In this document: positions 7,968 to 17,770 of the stretch, piece after piece
Layout: each line of letters starts with the position of its first letter
Position numbering within the stretch: position 1 is the first letter of the stretch
Origin: Bacteroides uniformis
GTDB taxonomy: Bacteria > Bacteroidota > Bacteroidia > Bacteroidales > Bacteroidaceae
NCBI RefSeq assembly: GCF_025147485.1
Contig: NZ_CP102263.1
Coordinates: 2,307,501-2,371,500 of the forward strand
DNA length: 64,000 bases
Direction of reading: 5' to 3'
Translations under genes and position numbers: made by a program
The notes under the pieces: generated by a model
Seen by the model: only the letters and a program-made list of their open reading frames with translations
The model's database searches: none
Told to the model about the DNA's origin: nothing

Positions 7968-9455
7968 CTATTTCTGTCTACTGTCCCTGAAGCCTTCCAT
8001 ATTCTTGTAGCGGCGTTTCATGAGCCGGTGATATACATTCATCAGCCAGAATTTGGAAGTGGCGATGAATGTCACGCCGATGCCGATAAGTATCCAGGGG
8101 GTGACCTCTTTGCCAAAGATGGCATTCAGTGCAAAAAGCAGCAGTAAAGGTATGCCGAAAGCACCTCCTGAAATCAGATTCTGCAGACCGGTGCCTATAT
8201 TCTGCCGGCTGGTCATCTTTGAATTCAGGTCGGTAGTCTTGTTGTTGTAGACTGCCAGTTGGAACAGACAGCAGTATACGGCTCCCGGAATGAATATCAG
8301 CCATGCGATGCAACCGAGTACGGATACCTTCCCGGTAACCATACCGGGAATCATCAGAATCGTAGGAATGAGCAATGCAATGCTGTACAGTATGTATTTG
8401 GCACGCAGCAGCGAGTAGATAGATTCCTTGCGGCTCATCAGTCCGTCAATGTAATTGCCTTCGTAACCCATCAGTGTGCTGAGGAACATGATGCCGAAGA
8501 TAATGTAATTATAAAGGACGAAGAAATCTCTCAGACCTCCGTCATACACATCGGAAAAGCTAATGATACTACTGAACATTATCACTACACCGGTGATGGA
8601 ATAGAGCGAACGCTTACAAATCTTGTTGCGTAGCAATAACTTGAGTTCCAGTCTCATGTATTCGCCTATTTCGCCGTAGCGGTCGAGGAATTTGTATTCG
8701 GATACATGTTTTATCCGTGTATCTTCCACTTTGTTCAGTTCATTGTAGATGAGTTTCTGCATCAGGGTGCGGTTGATGAACCACATGAGGGCGATGGCAG
8801 CCAGTACACCGATGAATGACAGTATATTGCCGGTGATGAACCCTTCTCCCAGATTGACAAAACAGTCGAAAAGCGGACTGTTGTCCGGAATGAATAGTGC
8901 GGCGGCAATGCCACCATATACTACTACCGGTAGTGCCAGCCACCAGATGCGCTCACCCATCAGTGTGCGGCACAACAAGAACCAGTAGTTATTGAATACC
9001 ATCAGCAGCCAGATGCCAATGCAATAGGTCAGCACACCACTGATTCCATAGAATTTGGTGACGGTGATGATGGAAAACGGAACAAACAGAAACAGCCAGA
9101 ACAGATTGAAGCCATCCAGTCCGGAACGGATCAGCAGGAAGTCGATAAGACGGTTCCGCTTGATGGGAAGCAGCAGGTAGGGCTTCACTTCCTGGGTGGG
9201 TGTTTTTTGGAAAGGCAGGCGTATCAGGAAATCCAGCACAAGGACAAATATCAATCCGGAATTCATTACGTGATAGGCTTCTGTGGCACCGCCGTCAAAG
9301 GCGAATGCAAAGGTCGTACCGAAGAATATCAGGTAACCGGCCCAGAAGACAAACATGAAGTACATCCAGAATTTTCCGAATTTACTTTTTTCGTACATCG
9401 GATTTCGTTTTTCTGCCAGTTTTCCGTGCTTGCGCAAATCTAAGAAAAGACTCAT
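7968..9455 (-). CDS. DUF5687 family membrane protein, probable ABC permease
   Basis: About 495 residues from the chosen start (MSLFLDLRKHGK). The frame is open further upstream to 9512, but that extension would overlap a strong terminator hairpin at 9482-9519, so 9455 is preferred. The protein has roughly ten to twelve hydrophobic helices in two halves, separated by a soluble segment near the middle (about 250-275). This is the Bacteroidetes DUF5687 permease type that pairs with a single ABC ATPase, here the next gene. Function and substrate are not known. Confidence 0.78.
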   Translation of the reverse strand: MSLFLDLRKHGKLAEKRNPMYEKSKFGKFWMYFMFVFWAGYLIFFGTTFAFAFDGGATEAYHVMNSGLIFVLVLDFLIRLPFQKTPTQEVKPYLLLPIKRNRLIDFLLIRSGLDGFNLFWLFLFVPFSIITVTKFYGISGVLTYCIGIWLLMVFNNYWFLLCRTLMGERIWWLALPVVVYGGIAAALFIPDNSPLFDCFVNLGEGFITGNILSFIGVLAAIALMWFINRTLMQKLIYNELNKVEDTRIKHVSEYKFLDRYGEIGEYMRLELKLLLRNKICKRSLYSITGVVIMFSSIISFSDVYDGGLRDFFVLYNYIIFGIMFLSTLMGYEGNYIDGLMSRKESIYSLLRAKYILYSIALLIPTILMIPGMVTGKVSVLGCIAWLIFIPGAVYCCLFQLAVYNNKTTDLNSKMTSRQNIGTGLQNLISGGAFGIPLLLLFALNAIFGKEVTPWILIGIGVTFIATSKFWLMNVYHRLMKRRYKNMEGFRDSRQK

Positions 9456-9481
9456 AGTATTTGTATATATAGAGTTTGTAT

Positions 9482-9519
9482 AAAAAAAGCTGCGCTGCCT
9501 TTCATCGAACAACGCAGCC
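9482..9519 (-). terminator. Rho-independent terminator after the M16 peptidase gene
   Basis: On the minus strand GGCTGCG and CGCAGC form the stem, followed directly by seven T (9488-9482). It is 20 bp after the M16 stop codon and separates that gene from the DUF5687/ABC/NlpC operon. Confidence 0.75.
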
Positions 9520-9538
9520 TTCTGTGTGTATGGCTCTC

Positions 9539-12367
9539 TTATTCTTTGTCAGGAGTTTCAGGACTGATCATTGATACCTCAATCTCGTTCTTCTGCTTGA
9601 ACAAGTCGTCGGTGAACTTCTGGATGTCCTTCACGGTGATGCTGTTGACAATCTGTTCGTAATCCTTTATCGGATTCATACCGGTGAACAGGTATTCGTC
9701 AATGCTTCCCAGCCAGTAGCTGTTCTCCTTCAAGTCTTCGGCATGTTTCTTCAGCATGAACTCCTTCACTTTATTCAAGTCTCCTTCCGACGGACCTGCT
9801 TTGGCGATGTTGTCGAGTTCTGCAAAGATAATCTGCATCAGCTTTTCTCTTTTTGCCGGAGCGGTTTCGAATACAATCTGCAAGAGAGCCTTTTCTTTCG
9901 GATATTTGCTTAATTGGCCGCCTACATATACACCGTAAGTGCCCCCTTCGTCTTCACGTACCTTGGCTGTATAAACCAAGTCGAGAATCTGGCTGGTCAT
10001 ACTCAGCAGGATGTCATTTTTCAGGTCGTACTTGCAGTCACCGTTCAGCAGGACAAAGTTCGACGCTTTGGCAGTTTCCTGCTTCCGTACGAATTCGTTC
10101 TTATAAACTCCCTGGCGCATGTCCACTTTATTGTCCTTGAATGTTTCCTTGCGGTTGATGGCAGGCAGTGAACCCAGGTACTCGGCGATGAGTGGTTTCA
10201 TTTCCTCCACATTCACATTTCCTACAAAGATAAAGGTAAAATCGCTGGCATCTTTGTAGCGGTCTTGATACATGGACAGAATCTTGTCATAATCCATCTT
10301 GTCAATCATGTCCGCCTTTATTCTGGCTCTTCTGGGATGGTGCATGTAAATACCGGCCGAGACAGAGTCACTGAACGCTACCTGGGGATTCATTTCCATA
10401 TTCTGCAAAGCAGCTTTGTTGCGGTTCTTGTAGGATGCGAAGGCATCGTCGTCACGGCGTGGAGCGGTGAACGTCAAGTAAGTGAGCTGCATCATTGTTT
10501 CGAAGTCTTTCGGTGAACAGCTGCCATTGACGGTTTCTGTCTTGTCACCGATACCATAGCTGACGGAAGCTTTCTTGCCGGCCAGAACTTTTTCCAGGTC
10601 TACGGCACTGAAATTACCCAGACCACCGACACTCACTGCATCCAGTCCGTTGATGTTGATGATTTCCGAGTCGGGGAACAGGGAACTACCGCCTAGGCTG
10701 ACTCCCTTCATGCGGATTTCGTCTGCCTTGAAATCTGTCTTCTTGATAATGACCTTGACTCCGTTGGAGAGTGTCAGCGTTGTAGTGCCGAATGTATCAT
10801 CTGTCTGCTCGGATACAATCTTTCCGCCTTTCAGGGCTTCGGCCATCAAAGGTTCATCCGACACCTTGTCTACGTAGGCAGTCAGTTTTTCAGCTTTAAT
10901 ATCTTTCAGAATCTTCTTGATTGCATCTTCTGTCGGCATTTTCAATCCTTCCTTATCCGGACCGAGAATTGCGACTACCTGGTTACTGTCTGTCACGAGG
11001 GCTTGCATCATCTGGTTCAGTGCGGCAACCGGAATGGCGGGAGCTATCTGATTGATGATGGCGTATTCGTTTTCGATGCCCGGAATCGGTTCGTTATCGA
11101 GGAAATGACGGACATATTCATCCACGTACTCTTCATTCTTGCGTTTGTCACGCTCGTTATAAGCAGATTCCAGTTGGCGCAGATATTCGGCACGGGCACG
11201 GTTGTATTCCGTTTCCGTAAAGCCGAATTGGCGGGCGCGTTCTGTTTCGCGCAGGAGAGTGGCTATTCCATTTTCTATGGCATCTTCCTTGCAGACAACG
11301 ACACCGGTGAAGGCATCTTTGGTTTTGGCAACAAAGAAATCATCGTCATAAGTGGCGGCATATATATAAGGAGGATTGGCGGTCTGTACCAATTCGTTCA
11401 GACGCGCATTCAGCATATTGTTGATGAGCGTGGTTGCATAATTCTGTACCAGATAGCCCATGTCGCCTTTCTGCTCGTCAGGAGTGGCTTCGTGCTTGTT
11501 GAAGATGAGGGCTTGTACATTGGACTGTTCCTTGTCCTGATAAACCAATACAATAGGCTCCTTGTTGTCGTTTACCGGATAGTACTCGCGTTTGGCAGCA
11601 TTGGGCTGGGCGGGAATATCAGAAAACATTTTCTTGATTTGGGCTTCGATGGCGTCCACATCTATATCGCCAACTACCACAATACCCTGAAGGTCCGGAC
11701 GGTACCACTTTTCATAGTAGTCTCTCAAAGTTTGCGGTTTGAAGTTCATAACGACCTCCATCGTTCCGATAGGGAAACAAGTGGCATACTTCGTTCCTTC
11801 GAACATGACTGGAAGCATCTTCTCCTGGAAGCGTTGTATGGCGCTCATACGGGTGCGCCATTCTTCGTTGATGACTCCGCGTTCTTTGTCTATTTCCTTC
11901 GGGTCCAGGGTCAAATCGTTACTCCAGTCGTGCAGAATCAGCAGGCAGGAGTCGATGGCTCCCGGAGTAGTGACCGGCACATTGGAAATGTTGTATACGG
12001 TTTCGTCTACGGAAGTATAGGCGTTCAAGTTCTCACCGAATTTCACCCCGATACGCTCCAGGTATTGCTTCAGTGCATCACCGGGGAAGTGGGTCGTTCC
12101 ATTGAAACACATGTGTTCCAGGAAGTGGGCAAGGCCGCGCTGGTCGGCTTCTTCCTGAATGGAGCCTACCTTTTGGGCAATGTAAAAGTCGGCCCGGTTT
12201 GCAGGCTGGCTGTTCTTGCGGATATAATAGGTCAATCCGTTGTCCAACTTTCCGATACGGACATTTTTGTCGACCGGGATAGGCGGCATTTGCTGTGCAA
12301 ATACCTGCTGAAAATTGCAGCAAAGAATTAACGCTACAATCCATAAACCACGTAATAGATGTTTCAT
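9539..12367 (-). CDS. M16 family zinc metallopeptidase (insulinase/pitrilysin type), secreted
   Basis: The 942-residue protein begins with a signal peptide (about 1-24, ending VFAQ). The inverted zinc motif HFLEH is at about 81-85 in GLAHFLEHMCFNGTTHFPG, with the downstream Glu ligand in ERGVINEEWR (about 165). It has the usual four repeats of the M16 fold; the C-terminal half lacks the zinc motif, as expected. The location is probably periplasmic. Members degrade peptides; the substrate is unknown. It lies about 100 bp downstream of kdsA on the same strand and ends at a terminator. Confidence 0.9.
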   Translation of the reverse strand: MKHLLRGLWIVALILCCNFQQVFAQQMPPIPVDKNVRIGKLDNGLTYYIRKNSQPANRADFYIAQKVGSIQEEADQRGLAHFLEHMCFNGTTHFPGDALKQYLERIGVKFGENLNAYTSVDETVYNISNVPVTTPGAIDSCLLILHDWSNDLTLDPKEIDKERGVINEEWRTRMSAIQRFQEKMLPVMFEGTKYATCFPIGTMEVVMNFKPQTLRDYYEKWYRPDLQGIVVVGDIDVDAIEAQIKKMFSDIPAQPNAAKREYYPVNDNKEPIVLVYQDKEQSNVQALIFNKHEATPDEQKGDMGYLVQNYATTLINNMLNARLNELVQTANPPYIYAATYDDDFFVAKTKDAFTGVVVCKEDAIENGIATLLRETERARQFGFTETEYNRARAEYLRQLESAYNERDKRKNEEYVDEYVRHFLDNEPIPGIENEYAIINQIAPAIPVAALNQMMQALVTDSNQVVAILGPDKEGLKMPTEDAIKKILKDIKAEKLTAYVDKVSDEPLMAEALKGGKIVSEQTDDTFGTTTLTLSNGVKVIIKKTDFKADEIRMKGVSLGGSSLFPDSEIININGLDAVSVGGLGNFSAVDLEKVLAGKKASVSYGIGDKTETVNGSCSPKDFETMMQLTYLTFTAPRRDDDAFASYKNRNKAALQNMEMNPQVAFSDSVSAGIYMHHPRRARIKADMIDKMDYDKILSMYQDRYKDASDFTFIFVGNVNVEEMKPLIAEYLGSLPAINRKETFKDNKVDMRQGVYKNEFVRKQETAKASNFVLLNGDCKYDLKNDILLSMTSQILDLVYTAKVREDEGGTYGVYVGGQLSKYPKEKALLQIVFETAPAKREKLMQIIFAELDNIAKAGPSEGDLNKVKEFMLKKHAEDLKENSYWLGSIDEYLFTGMNPIKDYEQIVNSITVKDIQKFTDDLFKQKNEIEVSMISPETPDKE

Positions 12368-12470
12368 ATTATTATGAATTTAAATTGTTCTTGAACTATC
12401 TGTCGGACAGCCCTTGGATAAATCACAACTTCTGTTGTTTTTTTCGGATTCCATTCCGGATAAATGGAAT

Positions 12471-13271
12471 TTATCTGACTGCTTCCCGGATGCGGACCAA
12501 TTTGGTCAGCAGGTCTTCCAGCAGGTCGAGTTTCAGCATGTTGGCGCCGTCACTCTTGGCTACGGCGGGATTTTCGTGGGTTTCGATGAACAGTCCGTCT
12601 ACACCTACGGCAACACCGGCTTTGGCTACGGTCTCGATAAGTTGCGGCATACCTCCCGTGACGCCACTGGTCTGGTTGGGCTGTTGCAAGGAGTGGGTTA
12701 CATCCAGGATGACGGGGAAACCGAAGGTCTGCATTTCGGGGATGCCGCGATAGTCGATGACTAAATCCTGATAACCGAAAGTAGTTCCGCGTTCCGTCAG
12801 CATGACGTTCCTATTGCCTGCTTCCACTACTTTATCAGCCGCAAAGCGCATGGCAAGCGGAGAGAGGAACTGCCCTTTCTTGATGTTGATGGTTTTTCCG
12901 GTTTTGGCGGCGGCTACAAGCAGGTCTGTCTGCCGGCAGAGGAAGGCGGGAATTTGCAGAATATCCACATATTCGGCAGCCATGGTGGCTTCTTCGGCTG
13001 CATGAATGTCGGTCACGGTAGGTACTCCGAAGGTGGTGTGCACTTTTTGCAGTATCTTCAGCGCCTTTTCGTCGCCGATGCCCATAAAGGAATCCAGGCG
13101 GGAGCGGTTGGCTTTGCGGTACGACCCTTTGAATACATAGGGGATTTGCAGTTTTTCGGTGATAGTCACGATACGTTCGGCAATGCGCATTGCCATTTCT
13201 TCTCCTTCGATGACACATGGACCTGCCAGTAGGAAGAAGTTTCCGGCGGGATTATTCTTTAATTCAATCAT
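12471..13271 (-). CDS. kdsA: 3-deoxy-8-phosphooctulonate synthase (KDO-8-phosphate synthase)
   Basis: The 266-residue protein makes KDO-8-phosphate from arabinose-5-phosphate and phosphoenolpyruvate, a step in lipid A core synthesis in the cytoplasm. Visible family signatures are FLLAGPCVIEGEEMAM (13-28), FKGSYRKANRSRLDSF (about 48-63), GVPTVTDIHA, QIPAFLCRQTDLLVAA, KKGQFLSP and DVTHSLQQPN. Length is normal. It ends 104 bp before the M16 gene and begins 23 bp after the diacylglycerol-kinase-like gene, so it is in a minus-strand operon with that gene and probably miaA. Confidence 0.97.
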   Translation of the reverse strand: MIELKNNPAGNFFLLAGPCVIEGEEMAMRIAERIVTITEKLQIPYVFKGSYRKANRSRLDSFMGIGDEKALKILQKVHTTFGVPTVTDIHAAEEATMAAEYVDILQIPAFLCRQTDLLVAAAKTGKTINIKKGQFLSPLAMRFAADKVVEAGNRNVMLTERGTTFGYQDLVIDYRGIPEMQTFGFPVILDVTHSLQQPNQTSGVTGGMPQLIETVAKAGVAVGVDGLFIETHENPAVAKSDGANMLKLDLLEDLLTKLVRIREAVR

Positions 13272-13294
13272 AGGTTGTTACTGATTAAGTATTT

Positions 13295-14221
13295 TCAATT
13301 GGGTATAATCAATGTTATTGCTTCATGCAGTACGCTGATGTCCAGTGGAAAATGACGGTCGAGAATACGTCCGTCCAAATCGACAGAGGCATTTTGCGCA
13401 CGCAGCACTTTTACTTTTTGCGTACGGTAGGGCATCACTACCTTATGGTTCAGAATCCGCCCTTGGATAAGCATCCACAATCCCGACCATAGTTGCAGCA
13501 ATTCGGGACGGTAAATGACGGAAACATCCAGCCAGCCATTATAGGGCACTGCACTAGGCGCTTGTCCGTATCCCCACGCACTGCCTATGCAGACAGTCAT
13601 GATGCGTCCGCGTATATGCTCGCCGTTTATCTTGAGATGCATGCGGTACAGCTTCCGTTCGAAGATAATGGATAGCAGTGCCATGAAGTAAGAGAGGAAC
13701 TTCACTCCCCAGAAACGCTTGCACTGGTCGGTGATTTTCACGATACGGGCTCCCAGGCCTATGTTGATGGCATTGAGAAAGTAGCGTGTCAGATGCTTTT
13801 CACCGTCGTAATAATAGCAGGTACCCACGTCTATTTTCCGGCGGCGGTTGTTGATGATGCAATCCACCGCTTTCTTGTAGTCCGAACTCATTTCCCAATA
13901 GTCGGCAAAGTCATTTCCTATACCATTGGGGATGATGCCGATGGCTATATTCTCCTTGTCCGGTGCATTGGAAAGCATGATGCCGTTAATGACGTCATTC
14001 AGTGCGCCGTCACCGCCTACTACAACAATGGTGCGGTAGCCGTTGTTGGCAAGGATACCTGCCAGACGCTCTACCGAACCGAACCCTTCGGACTGCACAT
14101 AGTCGTAAGGCACACCTTTGCTGTCCATGTATTCTTTGATTTCTTTCCACCGTTTCTGCACTTTCCGTGTTCCGGCTTTGGGGTTGTATATTACTCCCAA
14201 CTTTTCGGGTTCTGCACTCAT
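13295..14221 (-). CDS. Diacylglycerol/lipid kinase family protein (DagK/YegS type)
   Basis: The 308-residue protein has the DAGK catalytic signature: YNPKAGTRK near the N-terminus, VVVGGDGALNDVINGIM (about 70-86) and GIIPNGIGNDFA (about 103-114). It has the C-terminal beta-sandwich with the conserved SVDLDGRI. These enzymes phosphorylate diacylglycerol or related lipids and recycle lipid by-products at the inner membrane. It sits between miaA and kdsA with short gaps, suggesting co-transcription with envelope synthesis genes. Confidence 0.88.
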   Translation of the reverse strand: MSAEPEKLGVIYNPKAGTRKVQKRWKEIKEYMDSKGVPYDYVQSEGFGSVERLAGILANNGYRTIVVVGGDGALNDVINGIMLSNAPDKENIAIGIIPNGIGNDFADYWEMSSDYKKAVDCIINNRRRKIDVGTCYYYDGEKHLTRYFLNAINIGLGARIVKITDQCKRFWGVKFLSYFMALLSIIFERKLYRMHLKINGEHIRGRIMTVCIGSAWGYGQAPSAVPYNGWLDVSVIYRPELLQLWSGLWMLIQGRILNHKVVMPYRTQKVKVLRAQNASVDLDGRILDRHFPLDISVLHEAITLIIPN

Positions 14222-14287
14222 GATTCTATTTACAATTTGACTATTTACTATTTACGATTTAAATCACCCGGTCACTTTATCGTTTCA

Positions 14288-15205
14288 TCATCCTTCCAAC
14301 TTCTTCTTTACAAAAGCTATCTTTTCTTCCATCGGCCACCGGGCATTCATCCAATGGATGGTAAATCCACGCCGTTCCATACCGCGGAACCAGGTCATCT
14401 GGCGTTTGGCAAACTGGTGGATGGCTGTTTCCAGTTGCGTGAACATCTCTTCATAGGTCAACTTGCCGATGAGATAAAGTGTCAGATACTTGTATTCCAG
14501 TCCGTAATAGATGAGGTCATCCGGTTGGATGCCTTGCTCTATCAGAAGGCGCACTTCGTCTATCATTCCTTCTTCCAGGCGCTGGTGCAGGCGGCGGGTG
14601 ATTTTCTCCCGACGCAATTCCCGGTCGATGTCCACACCTATGATGAGACTGTTCATCTGGGGGAAGGAACGTTCGTCTACTGGGGTATGGGCATAATACT
14701 CTTCGATTTCGATGGCTCGTATGGCACGTTTGGCTGTGTCCACGTCCGTGGTATTGTGCAGGCTTTTGTAACCTTTCAGTATGTCGGTCAGTTCTTCCAG
14801 CGATTTGTCTGCCAGACGGGTGCGCAACTCGGGATTCTCGGGTACGGGCAGCAGACGGTAGCCTTTCAGTACTGATTCGAGATACATTCCGGTTCCTCCA
14901 CATACAACGGGCAGGCAACCTTTTTGTTTAATAGTCTCGTAAGCATTCAAGAAATCACGCTGATACTCGAAAACATTGTACTTATAGCCCGGGGCGGCTA
15001 TGTCGATGAGGTGATGGGGAATCTGTTTCCCGTCGACGGTATAGTCAGCAAGGTCTTTGCCGGTGCCTAGGTCCATCCCCCGGTAGATTTGCCGTGAATC
15101 GGCACTGATGATTTCCGTATGGAGTTCGGCGGCCAAGGCGGCTGCAAATGGAGTCTTTCCTGAAGCGGTAGGCCCTAATATGGCGATTAAATCATAGTCT
15201 GGCAT
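14288..15205 (-). CDS. miaA: tRNA dimethylallyltransferase
   Basis: About 305 residues from the chosen start MPDYDLIAILGPTASGKT. The P-loop GPTASGKT, the DSRQIYRGMDLGTGK segment and the CGGTGMYLES motif are all present. MiaA adds dimethylallyl to N6 of A37 in tRNAs reading UNN codons. The frame is open to 15244, but a -7 box (TATCTTTG, minus strand, 15231-15238) lies inside that extension, so transcripts begin downstream and 15205 is the better start. Bacteroides usually have two miaA paralogues; which one this is cannot be told here. Confidence 0.93.
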   Translation of the reverse strand: MPDYDLIAILGPTASGKTPFAAALAAELHTEIISADSRQIYRGMDLGTGKDLADYTVDGKQIPHHLIDIAAPGYKYNVFEYQRDFLNAYETIKQKGCLPVVCGGTGMYLESVLKGYRLLPVPENPELRTRLADKSLEELTDILKGYKSLHNTTDVDTAKRAIRAIEIEEYYAHTPVDERSFPQMNSLIIGVDIDRELRREKITRRLHQRLEEGMIDEVRLLIEQGIQPDDLIYYGLEYKYLTLYLIGKLTYEEMFTQLETAIHQFAKRQMTWFRGMERRGFTIHWMNARWPMEEKIAFVKKKLEG

Positions 15206-15230
15206 ATATAAGTTCTTGTTAATCTCACTA

Positions 15231-15365
15231 CAAAGATAGTGCAAACCGAATGCAGAATAAAATGAACTCGTTCATTTTTTATGCTGAGGTGCAGCTTATC
15301 TTCGTGTTAGTGCAAAGATAATGCAAACTGGGAGTATAATGGAAAGAACTTGCTCATTTTTTTAC
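15231..15365 (-). promoter_or_regulatory. Duplicated promoter-like repeat upstream of miaA
   Basis: Two diverged copies of a roughly 55-bp segment start near 15231 and 15310. Both contain TGCAAA and end in a TCATTTTTT run. Each copy contains the complement of TATCTTTG (15231-15238 and 15313-15320), the Bacteroides -7 consensus on the minus strand. The proximal box fits the miaA start at 15205. The distal box may be a second promoter. Confidence 0.5.
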
Positions 15366-15477
15366 GTGATGCTATACCTTCTTTTCTACTTTGAAGCAGA
15401 AAAAGTGAAAAAGGACGTGAAAACGAGCATTAATCTTATTAAAATGTGTTATGAAACATGCTTTTTTTCTTGGAAAG

Positions 15478-15508
15478 TTTGTCAATGTCCCAAAAGTCCG
15501 TACATTTG
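15478..15508 (+). promoter_or_regulatory. Consensus Bacteroides promoter TTTG-N19-TACATTTG
   Basis: TTTG at 15478-15481, exactly 19 bases, then TACATTTG at 15501-15508. This matches the -33/-7 consensus fully. Transcription should begin near 15514 on the + strand, directly ahead of a short unit ending in a strong terminator. Confidence 0.8.
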
Positions 15509-15513
15509 CAATG

Positions 15514-15577
15514 TGTTTTTCATAGTATTAGATTTAAGGTTAACAAAGGTTGGAGTACAGCGGTACTCCTTTTTTTA
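15514..15577 (+). ncRNA. Small RNA of about 65 nt with its own promoter and terminator
   Basis: A consensus promoter (15478-15508) is followed about 45 nt later by a perfect 7-bp hairpin, GGAGTAC/GTACTCC (15552-15569), and a run of seven T. There is no open reading frame of note and no start codon with a ribosome site, so an sRNA or short untranslated transcript is the simplest reading. The layout resembles the multi-copy paralogous sRNAs known from Bacteroides, but family membership cannot be checked here. Confidence 0.65.
15552..15576 (+). terminator. Strong Rho-independent terminator
   Basis: Stem GGAGTAC (15552-15558) and GTACTCC (15563-15569), loop AGCG, followed by T7. It ends the short transcript from the promoter at 15478. 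Confidence 0.85.
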
Positions 15578-15832
15578 TGCCCTAAACTGAACTTTGGCAC
15601 TTTTTTTCTATATTTTTACACTATATATTGAATGAACAAACATATTCACCTCTTATGAAGCTCTGTATATAGCTACGCTCAACGAATAGCCCTGCTTGAT
15701 AAAGCTATTCAGCTATCTGGCAAACGATGACCCGTTTGCCACAGAGATTGTGTATCCTTTTATTCATGAATTTGCAGGATGGCATGCTGTACTTGTACAG
15801 TGTGTTGTTTTGTGCTATTTTATTGTTGAGCA
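15577..15832. other. Leader region of the MATE gene with two small hairpins
   Basis: The 256-bp gap holds two short inverted repeats: GAATAGC/GCTATTC (15684-15710) and GGCAAAC/GTTTGCC (15719-15740). An overlapping 60-codon frame (15696-15878) has no family features and runs into the MATE gene, so it is not called. The hairpins could be part of an attenuating 5' leader, but no leader peptide or drug-responsive motif is evident. Confidence 0.35.
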
Positions 15833-17125
15833 ATGCATTATACATATAAACAGATATGGCTTATCAACTTTCCGGTAATGATGAGCATTTTGATGGAGCA
15901 GCTGATAAATATAACCGATGCTGTTTTCTTAGGTCACGTTGGCGAGGTGGAATTGGGAGCATCTGCCATTGCGGGGATTTATTATTTGGCGGTCTACATG
16001 CTTGGGTTTGGGTTTAGTATCGGATTGCAGGTGATGATTGCCCGAAGGAATGGAGAATGTGACTATGGTAAGGCTGGGAAGATATTCTTTCAAGGTTTCT
16101 TCTTTTTATCGGGATTGGCCATTTTGCTTTGTCTGCTGATGCAGGCAAGTTCTCCTTTCATATTGGGAAGGTTGATTTCCTCGCCGGAGATTTATCGGGC
16201 TGTAATTCAATATCTGGACTGGCGCAGTTTCGGTTTGCTGTTTTCGTTTCCGTTTTTGGTTATCCGTTCTTTTCTTGTGGGAATAACATGCACTCGGGCA
16301 TTATCGTGGGCTGCTGCCGTTGCAGTAGTGATTAATATTCCTTTGAATTATATTCTGATAATTGTTGGAGGACTGGGAATATCGGGAGCTGCCATTGCTT
16401 CTTCTCTGGCAGAGATGGGTTCTTTGGTGATGCTTCTTTTCTATGTATGGCTGAAAATAGATAAAGGGAAATATGGATTGAAACCGGTATATGACGGAAA
16501 GCTGTTGGTGGATGTGCTGAGCTTGTCGGTATGGAGCATGCTTCATGCCTTTATCAGCGTGGCTCCGTGGTTCTTGTTTTTTGTGGCGGTGGAACATTTG
16601 GGTAAAACGGAATTAGCCATTTCCAATATTACGCGAAGTGTATCTGCTGTCTTTTTTGTAATAGTCAATTCTTTTGCGGTCACTACGGGTTCGCTGGTCA
16701 GTAATGCGATTGGGGCTGGAGAAAGGAGGGCTGTTTTCATTATCTGCCGTAAGATACTGAGGTTGGGCTATTCTGCTGGATTTCCACTGATAGGGGTAGC
16801 TGTATGTTATAATCGCTTGATAATAGGAATCTATACAGATAACGAACTGTTAACAGAGCAGGCTTTCATCCCTTTTGTTGTGACGTTGCTGAATTATACC
16901 TTTGCCTTGCCAGGCTATGTATATCTCAACGCAGTTGGAGGGACCGGTAAAACCCGGATTACTTTTCTTTTCCAAGTGACTACCACTGTCGTGTATCTGG
17001 GGTATCTTTATTGGTTAAGCGCTTGCACTCATGCATCCTTGGCTATTTACTTAACGGCAGAATACCTTTTTGTGATTTTGCTGGCACTGCAATCGGTTTT
17101 CTATTTAAGAAGTAAACAATATTAG
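15833..17125 (+). CDS. MATE family multidrug/cation antiporter
   Basis: The 430-residue protein has twelve predicted membrane helices and the MATE opening [23 protein letters not shown] (about 21-43) with repeat features in the second half ([22 protein letters not shown]). MATE pumps expel organic cations and drugs using Na+ or H+. It lies 14 bp upstream of the hexapeptide acetyltransferase, on the same strand, so the two are probably one operon. Substrate unknown. Confidence 0.92.
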   Translation: MHYTYKQIWLINFPVMMSILMEQLINITDAVFLGHVGEVELGASAIAGIYYLAVYMLGFGFSIGLQVMIARRNGECDYGKAGKIFFQGFFFLSGLAILLCLLMQASSPFILGRLISSPEIYRAVIQYLDWRSFGLLFSFPFLVIRSFLVGITCTRALSWAAAVAVVINIPLNYILIIVGGLGISGAAIASSLAEMGSLVMLLFYVWLKIDKGKYGLKPVYDGKLLVDVLSLSVWSMLHAFISVAPWFLFFVAVEHLGKTELAISNITRSVSAVFFVIVNSFAVTTGSLVSNAIGAGERRAVFIICRKILRLGYSAGFPLIGVAVCYNRLIIGIYTDNELLTEQAFIPFVVTLLNYTFALPGYVYLNAVGGTGKTRITFLFQVTTTVVYLGYLYWLSACTHASLAIYLTAEYLFVILLALQSVFYLRSKQY

Positions 17126-17139
17126 AAACATATCGAATT

Positions 17140-17760
17140 ATGATGACTAAAATATATCCGCGTACGGGAGATAAGCAAACCGTATATCTTAATGCTGTTG
17201 TAAAGGATCCTCGAATAGAGGTTGGTGACTATACTATTTATAATGATTTTGTAGCTGACCCTTTGTTGTTCGAGAAAAACAATGTGCTGTATCATTACCC
17301 CATCCATCAGGAGAGGCTGGTTATTGGTAAATTCTGTTCCATTGCTTGCGGTACGAAATTTCTGTTCAACTGTGCCAATCATACGTTGAAATCTCTGTCT
17401 ACTTATACATTTCCTTTATTTTACGAAGAGTGGGGATTGAAGAAATCGGACATAACGGATGCATGGGATGACAAAGGAGATATTATAATAGGTAATGATG
17501 TTTGGATTGGTTATGAAGCGGTGATAATGGCTGGTGTTCATATAGGAGATGGGGCGATTATTGGTGCACGTGCTGTTGTGACTAAAGATGTTCCCCCTTA
17601 TACAATTGTAGGGGGAACTCCTGCCAAAGAAATCAGGAAACGTTTTGATGAGGATGTGGTGAAGAAATTATTGCGGCTGCAATGGTGGGATTGGTCGATT
17701 GATGAGATACGCTGTTACTTGCCGCATCTTGTACAAGGCTGTTGGGATAGATTTCCTTAA
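17140..17760 (+). CDS. Xenobiotic acetyltransferase, Vat/CatB-like hexapeptide protein
   Basis: The 206-residue protein has the XAT layout: an N-terminal [10 protein letters not shown], then [18 protein letters not shown], the [12 protein letters not shown] loop, [36 protein letters not shown] and [14 protein letters not shown]. The catalytic His is in the N-H-T loop (about 86). Vat enzymes acetylate streptogramin A and CatB enzymes acetylate chloramphenicol; chromosomal homologues may act on other substrates. It follows a MATE gene directly, which supports a detoxification pair. Two adjacent ATGs (17140, 17143) make the exact start uncertain by one codon. Confidence 0.82.
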   Translation: MMTKIYPRTGDKQTVYLNAVVKDPRIEVGDYTIYNDFVADPLLFEKNNVLYHYPIHQERLVIGKFCSIACGTKFLFNCANHTLKSLSTYTFPLFYEEWGLKKSDITDAWDDKGDIIIGNDVWIGYEAVIMAGVHIGDGAIIGARAVVTKDVPPYTIVGGTPAKEIRKRFDEDVVKKLLRLQWWDWSIDEIRCYLPHLVQGCWDRFP

Positions 17761-17770
17761 TAATCCATCA

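Noticed and set aside
11003..12331. 442-codon open frame on the plus strand opposite the M16 peptidase
   Set aside because: Antisense shadow; the M16 gene has signal peptide, zinc motif and full length on the other strand.
13793..14875. 360-codon open frame on the plus strand
   Set aside because: It spans the diacylglycerol-kinase-like gene and miaA in antisense and has no family features.
15696..15878. 60-codon frame overlapping the MATE start
   Set aside because: No family features, runs out of frame into the MATE gene; the region has hairpins typical of a leader.
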